Shown piece by piece: positions 10,819 through 21,827 of a stretch of 64,000 bases of DNA (position 1 is its first letter; every line of letters begins with the position of its first letter). Under the pieces are notes generated by a model. That model was not told the DNA's origin and did no database searches. It was given only the letters and a program-made list of their open reading frames with translations. A program made the translations under genes and the position numbers. This DNA is from Adiantum capillus-veneris (lineage: Eukaryota; Streptophyta; Polypodiopsida; Polypodiales; Pteridaceae), in the NCBI GenBank assembly GCA_014529385.2, contig CM043966.1:44462537-44526536 (forward strand), read 5' to 3'.

Positions 10819-11127
10819 TGATTCAAGTGCGACGAGCAAGGGCATGTGTACCGCACTTGTCCCCAAAAGAACAACCGCCATGAGCCTCCTAGAGCTACCT
10901 TGGTCGAAATCCAAGAGGAGGAAACTCACCACAAAGGATTTCCTCTACGCCATGCTTGGGGAAAGATAAGAGAACATGATGCTTTTATTCTCTTTGACCC
11001 AGGTTCTACTCACAATATTACATTTATAGAGTTGTCCACCAAGCTAGTCATCCAAGCCTATGAGATGGGAGATGTCCTACCCATAGATGGTGCTTTCAAG
11101 GGGCAAGAAGCTTCATTCACTCCTTGA
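10819..11127 (+). pseudogene. Element 1 zinc knuckle and aspartic protease
   Basis: A knuckle of type CX2CX4HX4C is readable, but its first Cys codon is now TGA (10819-10821), leaving FKCDEQGHVYRTC. Downstream AFILFDPGSTHNITF is the protease active-site region, with DPG where D(S/T)G is expected. A stop at 11125-11127 separates it from the reverse transcriptase in the same frame. Confidence 0.75.
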
Positions 11128-11136
11128 ATTGAGAAA

Positions 11137-12178
11137 TTGAGGCTCCATGTCCAAAGCTATGTGGACAAAGAGGACTTCTTTATCTCTCCTCTCAAGCATG
11201 AGGATGTAATCCTAGGGGCACCATGGTTTGATTGCATGGCTGCCAATGTTAAATTCCTTGAAAGGAGAATCTCCTGTAAGTTTATGAAAAAAGATATGTA
11301 TATAGATGCTAAGGAAATGGGTAACACTATATCCATTGTATATACACAAGCTTTCAACAAGTCAATAAAGAGCTCTATTTCCGTGTACATGATTTTTGTT
11401 AAAGATTCTCAAAATGAACCTAATGTTTTAGCAAAAGAAAATATACACAATCAAAAGGAATTAGAGTTATCCAATTTTCTCAAGGGGTTTCAAGATGTCT
11501 TTATTGACAACATCCCTTGTGAGCTACCTCCTAAACGAGGCAATGATGACCATGCAATTGAACTTCTTCCAGGAAGTTCACCGCCTAACAAACCTAATTA
11601 TAGAGTTTCTCAAGCTCAACAAGAGGACATTATGTGGCAAGTGCATGAGTTAGTCGAGAAGGGCATGGTTAGGCCTAGCTCATCTCCATTTTGTTCTCCT
11701 GTGCTACTAGTGCAAAAGAAAGACGACACATATCGTATGTGTGTTGACTATAGAGTACTAAATAGGATCACTATCAAGAATAGGTTTCTCGTTCCACGGG
11801 TAGAAGACCTATTTGATAAGCTACAAGGATCCACCTACTTCAGTAGGATTGACCTAAAAAGTGGCTATCATCAAATAAGGATAGTTGGTCAAAACATTGT
11901 AAAGACTGCATTTTGCACTATGTTTCATCTTTACGAATACATTGTCATGCCTTTTGGCTTGACCAATGTACCAGACACATTCAACCGCTTGATGGAGAAG
12001 CTATTTAGGCCTCACCAAACCTTTACTGAAGTGTTCTTTGATGATATCACTCATCTACTCTAATTCATTAGACGAACACAAGCAACACCTCCAGGTAATT
12101 TTTCAAGTTTTAGGAGAGAATAAAGTTTATGTTAATCAAAAGAAAAGTGAATTTTTCTTGCAAGAGATTCGGTATTTA
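11137..12178 (+). pseudogene. Element 1 reverse transcriptase, interrupted by element 2
   Basis: Gypsy reverse transcriptase landmarks are clear: MVRPSSSPFCSPVLLVQKKD, RMCVDYRVLN, FSRIDLKSGYHQIRI, MPFGLTNVPDTFNRLM and the catalytic FFDD. A one-base shift right after FFDD moves the frame to SLIYSNSLDEHKQHL. The sequence stops at EIRYL where element 2 enters, and GHIISQQDGIQMD continues at 42134. Confidence 0.92.
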
Positions 12179-12844
12179 TGTAAGGTCTCTGGCCCGACCC
12201 AAAAAGAGCACTATTGTACCATGAAATGAACATAATGAAAAAAGTTACTATTTTTAGCAGTTTTCCGAATTCTGTCAGTGCCATGATGTTTAGAATGTTT
12301 TAAAGCTTCGAAATGTGAATTGAAATAATTTTTGTAAAAAAATTCCAAAAATAGAAAGTTTCTGGTCACCCAACCCGTCCAATCTTGACCGTCTCGAAAA
12401 ACTGCACCCATACCCCGAATTTGAAAAAATGCATTTTCGAACCTCGAGGGCTGCTAAATATGGCAGGTACTCGGACCATTATGCCTTAGTTAGGGATTGG
12501 TATAGCAATTTTCGGCATCAAATTCCGACTCGTATGACCCGTTTTAGCCTAAAACCAAATTTTCCAGAAATTGTCTGGGGAGGCGGCGGGGCTCGAGGCT
12601 ATGTGGGAGCAGGTTCCAGGCCACTCTGAGCCAGCTTTAGCAGCTAGGGGACGCCCTCTTGCCTTGTAGGAGTTGCAGGAGAGTTTCCATGCTAGAGAGT
12701 GGGTGTGAGAGCCAGTTAAACTAACCAACTGGACACTTGCTGGGTAGGCAACTAGACTTGCCAAAGCATTAACTGAGTGCTCACTCAGTTGCTTATAGCA
12801 ACCCAGATCGATTTTCAACCTTGAGGAGCCTATCTAAAGGTGTG

Positions 12845-12954
<110 letters not shown>

Positions 12955-13830
12955 CTCACACACACACCCAGTACACACACACACACACACACCTTGGGAA
13001 GGTGCTGCCGGCACACACACAATTTTTGAAGGAGAAGCAAGGAGGGAGGTGCTGCCGAATTCTCATCTTGGGAACTCATTTGGATCAGAAAATCAAGAGG
13101 ATTCTCAGCCCCTAATCACGTTAATCATGGTTTAATTCCTGCTCTTCTTAATTATCTTCATTATGCTCCAAATTCCTCGTCTACTATGCTTAATCCTAGC
13201 TATAATTCCCAATAGCTTCCCTCTAAGTTTACATAGCTATACTCCATTACATAATCATCATCCAATTACTTAATTTATGCAGCCATTCATCACTCTTAAA
13301 TCAATGATTAATACATGATTATGTGAGATTCTCTCTAGGGAGCATAGTTAATAAATTGTCACAGCCGGTAATAATGTAGATTTGATGAAATTCACCCTTT
13401 TACCACTCAATAGTAATGTAATTAAGTTAGATTCAATTTTTCTCACACATTAAGATGTGATTAAGGCAAAATTAATCCGTCATTAGGCCACTAAGAAGAA
13501 AATTTCCTAACACCTATGCATGCGGTAACTCTGCATCTTTCTTATTACACTAGTAAAGTGATTGAGCTTGTTTAATCCATCTCTCTTGTAAATTAATTAG
13601 TGAAATTCTGAAATTCCTTAATCATCTAAGCCAAGTAATTAGCTTTAGAGCCGGTTTCCATAGGACAAGTAAAGTATTACCCATAAAATTGCTAGGTCTC
13701 GAAGGAAAAATATAAACCCTTGCATAAGAAGGACCCTTCAATGATTCTAATCTGCCATTTGGTTTGTTATGATGCTCTTGGACCTTAGCTCTTTTTCTTC
13801 AAGTTTATCATTTAAAGTAGTGAGTATAAA

Positions 13831-13971
13831 ATGGCACCGGTTAAGAGAACTCGCTTCGGTGGTGCCCACGACCGCGAGGCGGGAACAAGCAATGAAAATG
13901 GAACGAGAAAAGCTCCCATGGACGAACAAGCACCGGCCATCTCACGAGCCATTGACGAAGAAATGGAAGAG
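13831..13971 (+). CDS. Coding exon inside the 5' LTR of element 2 (probable gag exon 1)
   Basis: An ATG at 13831 opens 47 codons, MAPVKRTRFGGAHDREAG through AISRAIDEEMEE, ending exactly at a consensus donor GAG|GTAGGT in phase 0. An acceptor TTGTAG lies at 15282-15287, just inside the element. The next exon (GAAGATCCCATG) is open in the matching phase and is preceded by in-frame stops. Splicing would remove 1316 nt covering the LTR end and primer site. The 3' LTR copy has the same ATG (40906) and donor but a TGA in the frame. That the exon makes the N-terminus of gag is inference. Confidence 0.55.
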
Positions 13972-14272
13972 GTAGGTCATAATTTTATTCAGTTGTTTAA
14001 TTAACATTGCACACATTTAGCTAGGAAAGAACATATCCCCAAACATGTTGGAGAAATCCAACGAAAATCTCGACATTGAATTCATTTGTACATTAAAGTC
14101 TCAAGTAGGAAAGAAATAATTGATGGATATAATGTTTGCAATAGGAAAGAATGTCTGTTAGGGAAAATTTAGCTCGATATGTTCATTCTATTTCCAATGT
14201 TGAATTAGTCTTGATCCCCCTACTGATCTCACAGGGGGCAGAGTTCCTCGCTAAGGGCTCTTGAATCCGCGA

Positions 14273-14396
14273 CATGCTTTCTATGCGGTGGATACCCACG
14301 ACTTGCTTTCTATACGATGGGAACCCACGTCTTGCTTTCTATGCGGTGGGAGTGTCCATGTCGTGCTTTCTATGCGGTGGACATACCTAGTTGTAT
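14273..14396. repeat. LTR minisatellite, about four 30-bp units
   Basis: Units share TGCTTTCTATGCGGTGG and 'acccacg', repeated about four times. The same array is in the 3' LTR at about 41345-41457. Confidence 0.85.
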
Positions 14397-15058
14397 GGGC
14401 AGCTAGGCGACAACGGGAGGAGTAAACTCTTGCTGGAGGGGGGATGTTGTACCTCCAGAACATTGGAATTTTAATGAATAAGTTTGAGTAGAATTTTTAC
14501 TAGAATACTGTCTTGGTGCCGCTTTGCAATACTGATTGAAGGGCTGTCTTAATGAACATTGTGATTCGGAATTTAATCAAGGAATGTTTATGTTGAACAA
14601 TCATTGTGGTAGTAATTAGGACACACAAGGAAGTGTGAGTGTGGGGGTGGAAAGTGGGGGCTTGGCTCAGGTTGCCAACGCCTATGAGAAGGGTGGTCCC
14701 GATTGGTCGGGAACTCTCCGTCCCCATAGTGTTTAAATCGATACTAGTAATACTCATTGCCCCTAGAGCGGCAAAGTCTCAAGTGTATGTGCCTTTTAAA
14801 CATGGGGAAAAAGGCACTGGAGGTTTCTCTCCTCTTGGAAGGCGGGTCTTAGGATCGCTAGATAGGTTAAGTACGCTTCCGCTGCGAGGTGGAGCTAGAT
14901 CTCATTGCTAGTAGGCTCGAACTCGACTCACTTTGTGATGAGAGATCGTCCGCTAGTTGAACCCTGAACCACTTTGTTTGCTTCCGTTATAGATCTAGTG
15001 GCCACGAGGTTCACCATCAGATCCACCGTTTGATACGGTGGGGTGGGGACCTCACACC

Positions 15059-15071
15059 TAGTATCAGAGCC
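15059..15071 (+). other. Primer binding site of element 2
   Basis: TAGTATCAGAGCC differs by one base from the initiator tRNA-Met site TGGTATCAGAGCC and lies two bases after the LTR. Confidence 0.8.
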
Positions 15072-15072
15072 T

Positions 15073-15258
15073 AGGTTAGGCTGGGAAATAAAGTCGTATT
15101 GTTTGAATATTTAAGAGGAACTAAAAGTATATAGGTAGCTGGGAATTAAAGTCGTATTGTTTGAATATTTAAGAGGAACTGAAAGTATATAGGTTAGGCT
15201 GGGAAATAAAGTCGTATTGTTTGAATATTTAAGAGGAACTAAAAGTATATAGGTAGCT
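15073..15258. repeat. Three tandem units of 58-60 bp
   Basis: Three near-identical units containing GTCGTATTGTTTGAATATTT start the untranslated leader of element 2, with offsets of 58 and 60 bp. They lie between primer site and gag exon 2, inside the proposed intron. Confidence 0.93.
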
Positions 15259-15287
15259 GATCCGAATTCCTTGCATTGGTGTTGTAG

Positions 15288-15578
15288 GAAGATCCCATGC
15301 TAGAATATCGCAAGTTCCAAGTGTTTGAGCTTATTTACGAAGAAGCTCGGCGATCCCCAATATACCAATTCAGGCGAGATGTCATGGAGATACTGATGAA
15401 GGCTCATACGCCACACTCCACTCGCATTGATAGAGGATGGGGACTTGATTGGACACTTGCAGGAGGGATTTACTACATCAATGCTCGGAAGCTAGGATGC
15501 CTGGCTACAGATTTGAAGAAGATACGTTGGGGAGAAGAGTTGAGGGTGGTGGAGATATTCTACTTGCTGCCTACATGA
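15288..15578 (+). CDS. Element 2 gag exon 2 (N-terminal region), disrupted
   Basis: From the proposed acceptor the frame reads EDPMLEYRKFQVFELIYEEA, then SPIYQFRRDVMEILMKAH and a TGA at 15576-15578. The text is bounded upstream by a stop overlapping the acceptor, so the open frame starts exactly at the splice site. A 122-bp tandem duplication (15459-15702) then shifts the frame. I cannot assign this part to a named domain; its place suggests matrix-like gag sequence. Confidence 0.5.
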   Translation, partial: EDPMLEYRKFQVFELIYEEARRSPIYQFRRDVMEILMKAHTPHSTRIDRGWGLDWTLAGGIYYINARKLGCLATDLKKIRWGEELRVVEIFYLLPT

Positions 15579-15702
15579 TTGCAAGAGGGATTTACTACAT
15601 CAACGCTCGAAAGCTAGGATGCCTGGCTACCGATTTGAAGAAGATACGTTGGGGAGAAGAGTTGAAGGTGGTGGAGATATTCTACTTGCTGCCTACATGA
15701 TT
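15459..15702. repeat. Tandem duplication of 122 bp inside gag
   Basis: Copy 15459-15580 is followed at once by 15581-15702 with few changes (GGATTTACTACATCAA versus the same with one change). Because 122 is not a multiple of three, the duplication shifts the frame. Confidence 0.93.
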
Positions 15703-16189
15703 GGACCTGACTGTCTTAGACAACACCAATCAAACCCTCAACGTCTGGCTCTTGGAGAAGGTCACCAATGTGATCCCAGCAATCAGAGTTAGAACTTTTG
15801 GAGTACCAAAAGAAGAATCCCGACTTGACACCATAGGAACTACTTCACGAACAAAGTAGTGCATCATGTGAACACAATCTCCTAGGCGTATCTTATACGC
15901 AATCCAAAAAAAAAAAGCCATATAATAAGTTGATCATCAGTTATCCTAAACCTTGAGGGGTTTCGATTGTAATAAATTTTCATCAATAAAGTGCTTTTTG
16001 TCTTTGAATATTTGTCTCTTGATAAAGTGGGATCTTGAATTTTATTTAAAGTCTCGTGTCTATTTTGAAAATCAAAGTAATGGTATCAAGAATCTCGTAT
16101 AACCCATGTAGGCACCGCCTGTTGCTCTATACTCAGCAGCGCAAGAGAAGAAGCTCCTCTTTAAGCCCAGTCTCCACTCTTTAAGGGCG

Positions 16190-16448
16190 AGGGGGAAAAT
16201 GTGGAGAGAGATGTGGAAGTGTGGATGGAAGCCATGGACGATTACTTTGAAGCTGCGGGAACCCAACACGTGAATTAGACTATGCTTGCGATGTTCCGCT
16301 TGTCTGGCGATGCCAAGATATGGTGGAAGCAACATTGCAGGGACCTGGATATTAAGGGATCTTCCCAATCCTGGGAAGACATCAAAGCGGCAATAATGGG
16401 ACGTTATTTACCACCTGCCTATAAAACCTTGAAGATGAATGAATTCTT
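16190..16448 (+). pseudogene. Element 2 gag capsid domain, first half
   Basis: A gag-domain frame reads VEVWMEAMDDYFEAAGTQ, a stop (TAG), TMLAMFRLSGDAKIWWKQH, SWEDIKAAIMGRYLPPAYK and TLKMNEFF, where element 3 enters at the target ttctt (16444-16448). The frame resumes at 35450 with SLRQLTSSVGEYYAKF. The stretch 15703-16189 has no clear domain. Confidence 0.85.
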
Positions 16449-16638
16449 TGTTGGGGTATAAAGCCCAATGCGGTCGCAGGTAAGAGGGCGGGCCGCCAGG
16501 TATGTACACATATTCTTTTGTTAAAACCTAATAAGAACTCACTATGCTCTACACATTACAGTAGAGCGATTTCACCATATCGTTGTGCTCTTCTTCTAGC
16601 ACTCTCTCTCGCGTTGCACTTCCGCTCGTACTTCTTCA
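16449..16638 (+). repeat. 5' LTR of element 3, 190 bp
   Basis: Matches 35253-35444 almost completely; the few differences include a one-base C insertion in 'cgcccagg' of the 3' copy. Confidence 0.95.
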
Positions 16639-16640
16639 AC

Positions 16641-16652
16641 TGGTATCAGAGC
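16641..16652 (+). other. Primer binding site of element 3
   Basis: TGGTATCAGAGC, complementary to initiator tRNA-Met, two bases after the LTR. Confidence 0.88.
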
Positions 16653-17479
16653 TGAGATCGAGGCTCGGGCAGCATTTGCAGGTAGCCAGAGTCACTTGCT
16701 TAGATTGGAGTGAGATTCGACAGGCGAAGACACGGCCCCAAATCCAGTGGGAGAACCCGAAGCACTTGGTGTTCTCAGAATTTCATTCTGAGGTCATCTC
16801 GGCCACCGCTCGGCTTCGACAAAGCTCTGCGCAAGCCATTTTCGACTACGTGGTCTTGGTGGGGTGCAGATCCGACTCTGCAAATTTGGGGTTTCGGCCT
16901 ACGAATGCAAGTGCTGAGGATATCTGCACTTCCAGAGTGCTGATTTGTGGCTGTCTACACAACGAAGGACGGCTCACAGTTCTTGGAGGTGTGTCACATA
17001 CGACACGGATGCACCTACACACAGACTGTAGGCGACATCCACTAGTTCATCAGGTAGCTTGTGTTTGCTGCTTGATATTCCAGATTTCATCCTGACATCG
17101 CTGGTACTTCCACATGGGATGTATTGTCAGAGATGATGTATGTTTGTTGAGGGTTTGCTGGTTGTGAGTCACGCAGCAAACAACCGCCGCAGTGGTTACA
17201 ACATACAGTGGGAAATTTGTGGATGTATGACTTTGTGGGAAGTCTATGTACTATCAGATTTACTGCAGCCTTTGTTGAGGGTCGAGTGAGGTTTTATTGA
17301 GCTGGGGGATTCTCGAATGTTGAGATCCTTTCGGTGATACAGGTCTTGGAGCGATCCCTCGAGCACCCTTAGATAGGCAGCTAGGATGTATTGACTGTGA
17401 GTTAGACAGTTGGGATTGCATCTTTGATTTACTGCCGTTGAGGCATTGTTGCAGTCTATGCTTACAGGACAATGACAAG
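16653..17479 (+). other. Element 3 5' leader, first part
   Basis: About 830 bp without recognisable domain. Together with 30923-31185 it forms a leader of about 1.1 kb before the gag ATG. Open frames in it have no family resemblance and I treat them as chance. Confidence 0.7.
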
Positions 17480-18079
17480 TGTTAACCCTCACGGCTCACT
17501 GACACCCTATCACCTACGACGGACGTTCTAACCTACGGCGGACATTGTATTATTTATTTGGTAGAGTCAGGTACCGGGCTTGTCGGTCCAATAGGAAAAG
17601 GGTAAGAGTGATCACCGATGAGAGGCGCACTCTAACTGGAACATTGAAGGGATTAGTTGACTAATCATGGGCGCCCAAGTGTGAATGGGGCGAGCTCATA
17701 TAAAAGTCAACTAAACCTAAAATTCACTCATTCTCTCATTTGTGCAATTGAAGAGTGCTCTTGATCCATATCCTTCTTCTTCTTCTTCATCTCTTTGTGT
17801 GTGTGTGAGAGAGAGAGAGAGGGAGAGAGAGGGAGTGTGTGGGCGATCGAGCATTATGAAGGTACGACGGCGGTGAAGCGGTTGAGCGCGGCGTAGCGGC
17901 GTCTCCTTCTTCTTCATGGCGAGGAATCCTCCATGAAGCAAGCGTAGAGCGGTGAGTGACACACCATCGCCTTCTTTGAGCTTACTAGTTTAGGCTTGTT
18001 GTGTGCTTGGAGCCATCTGCGGCTCACACACGGTGTATCGGCAAGTTCCTTGCATTGACACGTGCGACATACGCACACA
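17480..18079 (+). repeat. 5' LTR of element 4, 600 bp
   Basis: Matches 30321-30922. Both copies contain a TATA box, a GT/GA microsatellite and a CTTCTTCTTC tract. Confidence 0.95.
17696..17705 (+). promoter_or_regulatory. TATA box in the 5' LTR of element 4
   Basis: TCATATAAAAGTC lies in the last third of the LTR, with the expected transcript start some 30 bp on. The same text is in the 3' LTR near 30537-30546. Confidence 0.7.
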
Positions 18080-18083
18080 TTTT

Positions 18084-18101
18084 TGGTGCCGTTTCCGGGG
18101 A
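18084..18101 (+). other. Primer binding site of element 4, tRNA-Asp type
   Basis: TGGTGCCGTTTCCGGGGA matches the complement of plant tRNA-Asp 3' end at 16 of 18 positions. This primer is typical of Athila/Tat-type gypsy elements. The leader 18102-18881 that follows has no gene. Confidence 0.85.
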
Positions 18102-18881
18102 ATGCCATACACCAAGCTCGAGTAGCACTCTGTGCTTCTCCGTGGTGCAATTTCTATTGTAGGAAAGGCAAGGAAGGAGTGTGTGTGTGTTGAGAAGAGG
18201 GATTTGGTGTTATACTGTGTGTTTTTTTTATTAATGGAGTTTTCAAAGGTATTGTGTTTATTCTCTGTGTATTAAGGTAGTTAGTTTTCTTTGTTAATGG
18301 ATATTTCAAAGGTTTTGTGTTTATTCTCTATGTATTAAGGTAGTTAGTTTTCTGTGTACAGTAAGTAGGAAGTAGATTAGTGAGAGTTAATAGAGTGTGT
18401 AAGAGTAAGTGTATTAGTTAGAAGTAGGTAGATAGAGAGTGTGTGTGCTCTCGCGCAGGCCGCGGCGACCTTATCCTTTTTAAAAAAATAAAATAAAAAA
18501 TTTAAAGGTAGGACCGGGATCGGGAATATCTCCTAGACCCAAGCTCAGACCCAAGCCCAAGCTCACGCTCGCGCCTAGGCCTCAGTCGCCTTTTAAAAAA
18601 ATGAATTTTAGCTTCACACGTAGCTAAAAATCGATTTTTTGAGGACCAACGGAACATCGGATGCCCGAAAATTGTGCTGTAAAGCACACAACAACCCTCT
18701 AAGTGATACGCTCGTTTCGAGCTATCACATACTTCAATCAAAAAAATCAAACATTAAAAAACATTCAAAAAACATCAAACACAAGAAAAAATCAAGTAGA
18801 AAACGGGGTGCAAAACACCCACAAAACAAAGCAAGTAACCTTTGAGGGTACTTGCGGACACTTGTAGGGCACCCAAAGCAC

Positions 18882-21827
18882 ATGTATCTACGCTCTGGTC
18901 GTGTGCTAGAGTCCGAACAACTAGCTAGTGCTTCGATTTACGGGGGTACTCACTATCCTTCCACGCTAGGGTCTACGCCCTCGGCGGGGACCCAAGGTAG
19001 TGCAACCCAAGACCCAAATATAGCGGCTACTGACTCTTCCTCTGACTACGATATTATGAAAGAGCATCTTACACAAAGCCCTGGGGGAACAAATGAAACC
19101 GTGCCTAGCTGGGCCCAACAACCTGGAACTAGTGTTTTTAGCCGTTTGATGGAAACTTTTAGTAGAGCTACGCGCTCTGAACCTACGGCTAGTGAAGTAA
19201 ACGAAGGAGGTGGGGAAGTAGAATCACCATTTACATCTCCTGTAGACCCCGCACTCCCTCAGAGTGTCCACGTGGACATTCTACCTACCTCATTTAATGA
19301 GGGCCCTACCGAGCTACCACCTTCCAAAGTCGCCTCTAAGGTAGCGGTGACTAAAAGTCAAAACACGGGAAGCAACATTGCATCCACCTCACGGAAACCC
19401 TGTAGTACACCAAGTTTGGACGGGGTATTTCTCAATGAAAATTGGGAATATGACCTATACACGGAGACTTTGACCGACCTATACATGGGCTACACATACC
19501 ATGTGGGTTGGTTAGAAGTTGTACAATCCACATCTAGTGCCACTAGTCTAGAGGAACAACAATACATGATCTGCAATGTCATCCATAGGATTATCCAGTC
19601 CGAGAGGCAAAATCGAGGAATAAACATACCTTCGACAGGTCCTATGCAATTTTTAGACACGAGCAAAGGGAAACAGCCCACTCTATCACAAATGGAGACT
19701 CCCCCAGTGAGTCCCATCGATCCCCCATATGTTGTTTTGCCAGGGGTCTCAATGCAATCTGAGCCCACAAGTGATAGATTTACTTTTCCAAGTCTAGCTC
19801 ATCTTTCCCTTGATGACACCACGGCTACCATGCCTACCCCAATGATGGGCATGCCAAGAAACACGCCATGGACCTCATTTGTTAGTAAAGCACCACTACA
19901 TGGTAGCTCAATGCCTGCAACAGTACCTACAAGTGTGTACCAATCGTATGCACCTATGGCTCACACTCATGTAGTCCCTACCCCTCCCATTGTTTCAACT
20001 ACCTATGCTCCACAACCACAATACACAAGTTCTTATTCCCATGGGACTATACCGGCTAGCATTAGCATGTCACATCCGACGTCTGGTATGCCTAGGGCCA
20101 CTCATATGAACTATGGACCACCACATGGCACAACATCGTACCAAACGTGGAACCGAAGAGCTTCCTATGCGCCAAGCCCAATGCCAATACCTACTCCACA
20201 TGTAGTCTCTAGAGCACCTTCACCCACGGTGCCTGCTCACTTAGGTGACTTGGCAACATTTGCTCAAGCTATTGGTCGATCTATTGCTGAGAATATGCAT
20301 AACACGCCTGATAGAGAGCCTAGAAGTAAGGCAGTACAAATAGCCAAGCTCACACAAAAATTTAGTGGAGACGGGGATGTGAGAAAGCATATCGAAGTGT
20401 TTGAACAAATATGCGATTCTCTAGGAGAACACAATGACCTACATAAGAGAAACTTTTTAAGCCTAACCTTAAGTGGGAAGGTTGGGGATTGGTATAGAAC
20501 CCTAAGGGTGGAAGAAAAAACGATTTATCCTACTCTTAGGAGATTGTTCTTAAAAGCATACATACGAGAGGGAGTGCTTTGGGGTGTAGCCTCTCAGCTC
20601 CAGAAAGCCCAACGAGAGGAAGGAGAGTCGGTGAGAGACTTTATAAGTCACTTGAAGCATTTGAATTCTTGTTGTAATCCAAATGAGCGCTTCAACAATA
20701 ACCAATTGCTTGATAGATTCATTAGGGGATTACGGCATGAGGATATCTACAATGGCCTAGTCATTAGAGGTATCACCACTTGGGAAGCAGGCACCACCAG
20801 TGCAATCCAATTGGAGGATAATCTAATGATTCAAGGAGAAAGAGTGTCTGTTGAGACTAAATCTATTAGCTCGCAAACATCAGGGCATCAACCAATGACC
20901 CTAAAGCCTATTGCTAAGGAGCCAAAGATATCTGAGATGACTTTAGCAACTCTCACCAAGGCCATTCAAGAGAGTCTTAGAGACAATCGTGCTCCGCAAA
21001 ACAATCATATGTATCCAAGAAGGGAGCAACAATGGTGCTTAGTATGCTATGGACCGCATAGTACCAGTGAATGCCCTACTTTTAGAGTAAAATTCAATGG
21101 GAATTGCAATGCATGTGGAAGGTATGGTCATCAAGCTAAGGATTTCATAGTATTTAAGCGCGCGATGGCCAATAGACCAACCTTAGCATGGACAGACACA
21201 CCTCGAGTGCCTGCATTGATGCCGGACCCACCTCTTGAACAAACATCACAGAATATGGTCCCTAGGGCCCAAAATGTTGTTCAAACAACACCCTTACCAC
21301 CTCCAGTGCTAGGACCGCAACCACCACATCCGAGAATCACTTCTGTGAATCAAGTGAGTTGTGAGTCATCTATTTCTTGTTTGGAAGAAGATATAGATCC
21401 TAATATCGCCTATGGGATGGATGTGCTTGAAGAAAGTCCACAATACTACATGGAGGACTATTGGGGACAAGTCAAACCTGTATATCAAGTAGCTGCTCTT
21501 GCGGCAAGAGGCCAAAATATCAATTACACTGCTAAGAGACCACCTCTTCAATGCTATGAGTGTGGAGGTCCACATCGTGTAGCCGAGTGTCCTATTAGGC
21601 TACAAAAGAACGCCACACTAATGCAAACCAGTCAAGCGAGCACGTCTACAATGCCGATACTCATGTGTAATCGATGTGGCATAGATCATTTGATTGCCCA
21701 ATGTCCAAATAATCCAAATGCACTGAAGATTACGCCATTAAACTTGATTGAAGTTACCGAGGAGCCATCACCAAGTACACCCGTGGTACTAGTAAACGTA
21801 CTCACACGATCGATGCTCCAAAAATAA
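18882..21827 (+). CDS. Element 4 gag polyprotein, about 981 aa
   Basis: Starts at the ATG of MYLRSGRVLE, a frequent start of plant gypsy gag. The first 480 residues are low-complexity (Ser, Pro, Thr). A gag capsid domain follows: KLTQKFSGDGDVRKHIEVFE, LSGKVGDWYRTL, LRRLFLKAYI, EGESVRDFISHLKHL, LLDRFIRGLRHEDI. Four zinc-knuckle-like motifs come next: CLVCYGPHSTSEC, CNACGRYGHQAKDF (last Cys lost), CYECGGPHRVAEC and CNRCGIDHLIAQC. Three of them are CX2CX3HX4C, one residue shorter than usual. It ends in TAA; the same frame stays open beyond. It is the longest intact frame in the window. Confidence 0.9.
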   Translation: MYLRSGRVLESEQLASASIYGGTHYPSTLGSTPSAGTQGSATQDPNIAATDSSSDYDIMKEHLTQSPGGTNETVPSWAQQPGTSVFSRLMETFSRATRSEPTASEVNEGGGEVESPFTSPVDPALPQSVHVDILPTSFNEGPTELPPSKVASKVAVTKSQNTGSNIASTSRKPCSTPSLDGVFLNENWEYDLYTETLTDLYMGYTYHVGWLEVVQSTSSATSLEEQQYMICNVIHRIIQSERQNRGINIPSTGPMQFLDTSKGKQPTLSQMETPPVSPIDPPYVVLPGVSMQSEPTSDRFTFPSLAHLSLDDTTATMPTPMMGMPRNTPWTSFVSKAPLHGSSMPATVPTSVYQSYAPMAHTHVVPTPPIVSTTYAPQPQYTSSYSHGTIPASISMSHPTSGMPRATHMNYGPPHGTTSYQTWNRRASYAPSPMPIPTPHVVSRAPSPTVPAHLGDLATFAQAIGRSIAENMHNTPDREPRSKAVQIAKLTQKFSGDGDVRKHIEVFEQICDSLGEHNDLHKRNFLSLTLSGKVGDWYRTLRVEEKTIYPTLRRLFLKAYIREGVLWGVASQLQKAQREEGESVRDFISHLKHLNSCCNPNERFNNNQLLDRFIRGLRHEDIYNGLVIRGITTWEAGTTSAIQLEDNLMIQGERVSVETKSISSQTSGHQPMTLKPIAKEPKISEMTLATLTKAIQESLRDNRAPQNNHMYPRREQQWCLVCYGPHSTSECPTFRVKFNGNCNACGRYGHQAKDFIVFKRAMANRPTLAWTDTPRVPALMPDPPLEQTSQNMVPRAQNVVQTTPLPPPVLGPQPPHPRITSVNQVSCESSISCLEEDIDPNIAYGMDVLEESPQYYMEDYWGQVKPVYQVAALAARGQNINYTAKRPPLQCYECGGPHRVAECPIRLQKNATLMQTSQASTSTMPILMCNRCGIDHLIAQCPNNPNALKITPLNLIEVTEEPSPSTPVVLVNVLTRSMLQK

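Larger units (their letters stand above)
9298..12178 (+). mobile_element. Element 1, Ty3/gypsy retrotransposon, 5' part
   Basis: LTR, primer site, gag, zinc knuckle, protease and reverse transcriptase follow in normal order until 12178, where element 2 begins after the target sequence attta (12174-12178). The coding text resumes at 42129-42255 after the second attta. The remainder (RNase H, integrase, 3' LTR) lies inverted at 43070-47043. It is the oldest layer of the nest. Confidence 0.92.

Noticed and set aside
16583-17095. A 170-codon open frame in the leader of element 3
   Set aside because: No domain, located between primer site and gag, and cut by element 4 soon after; most likely chance.
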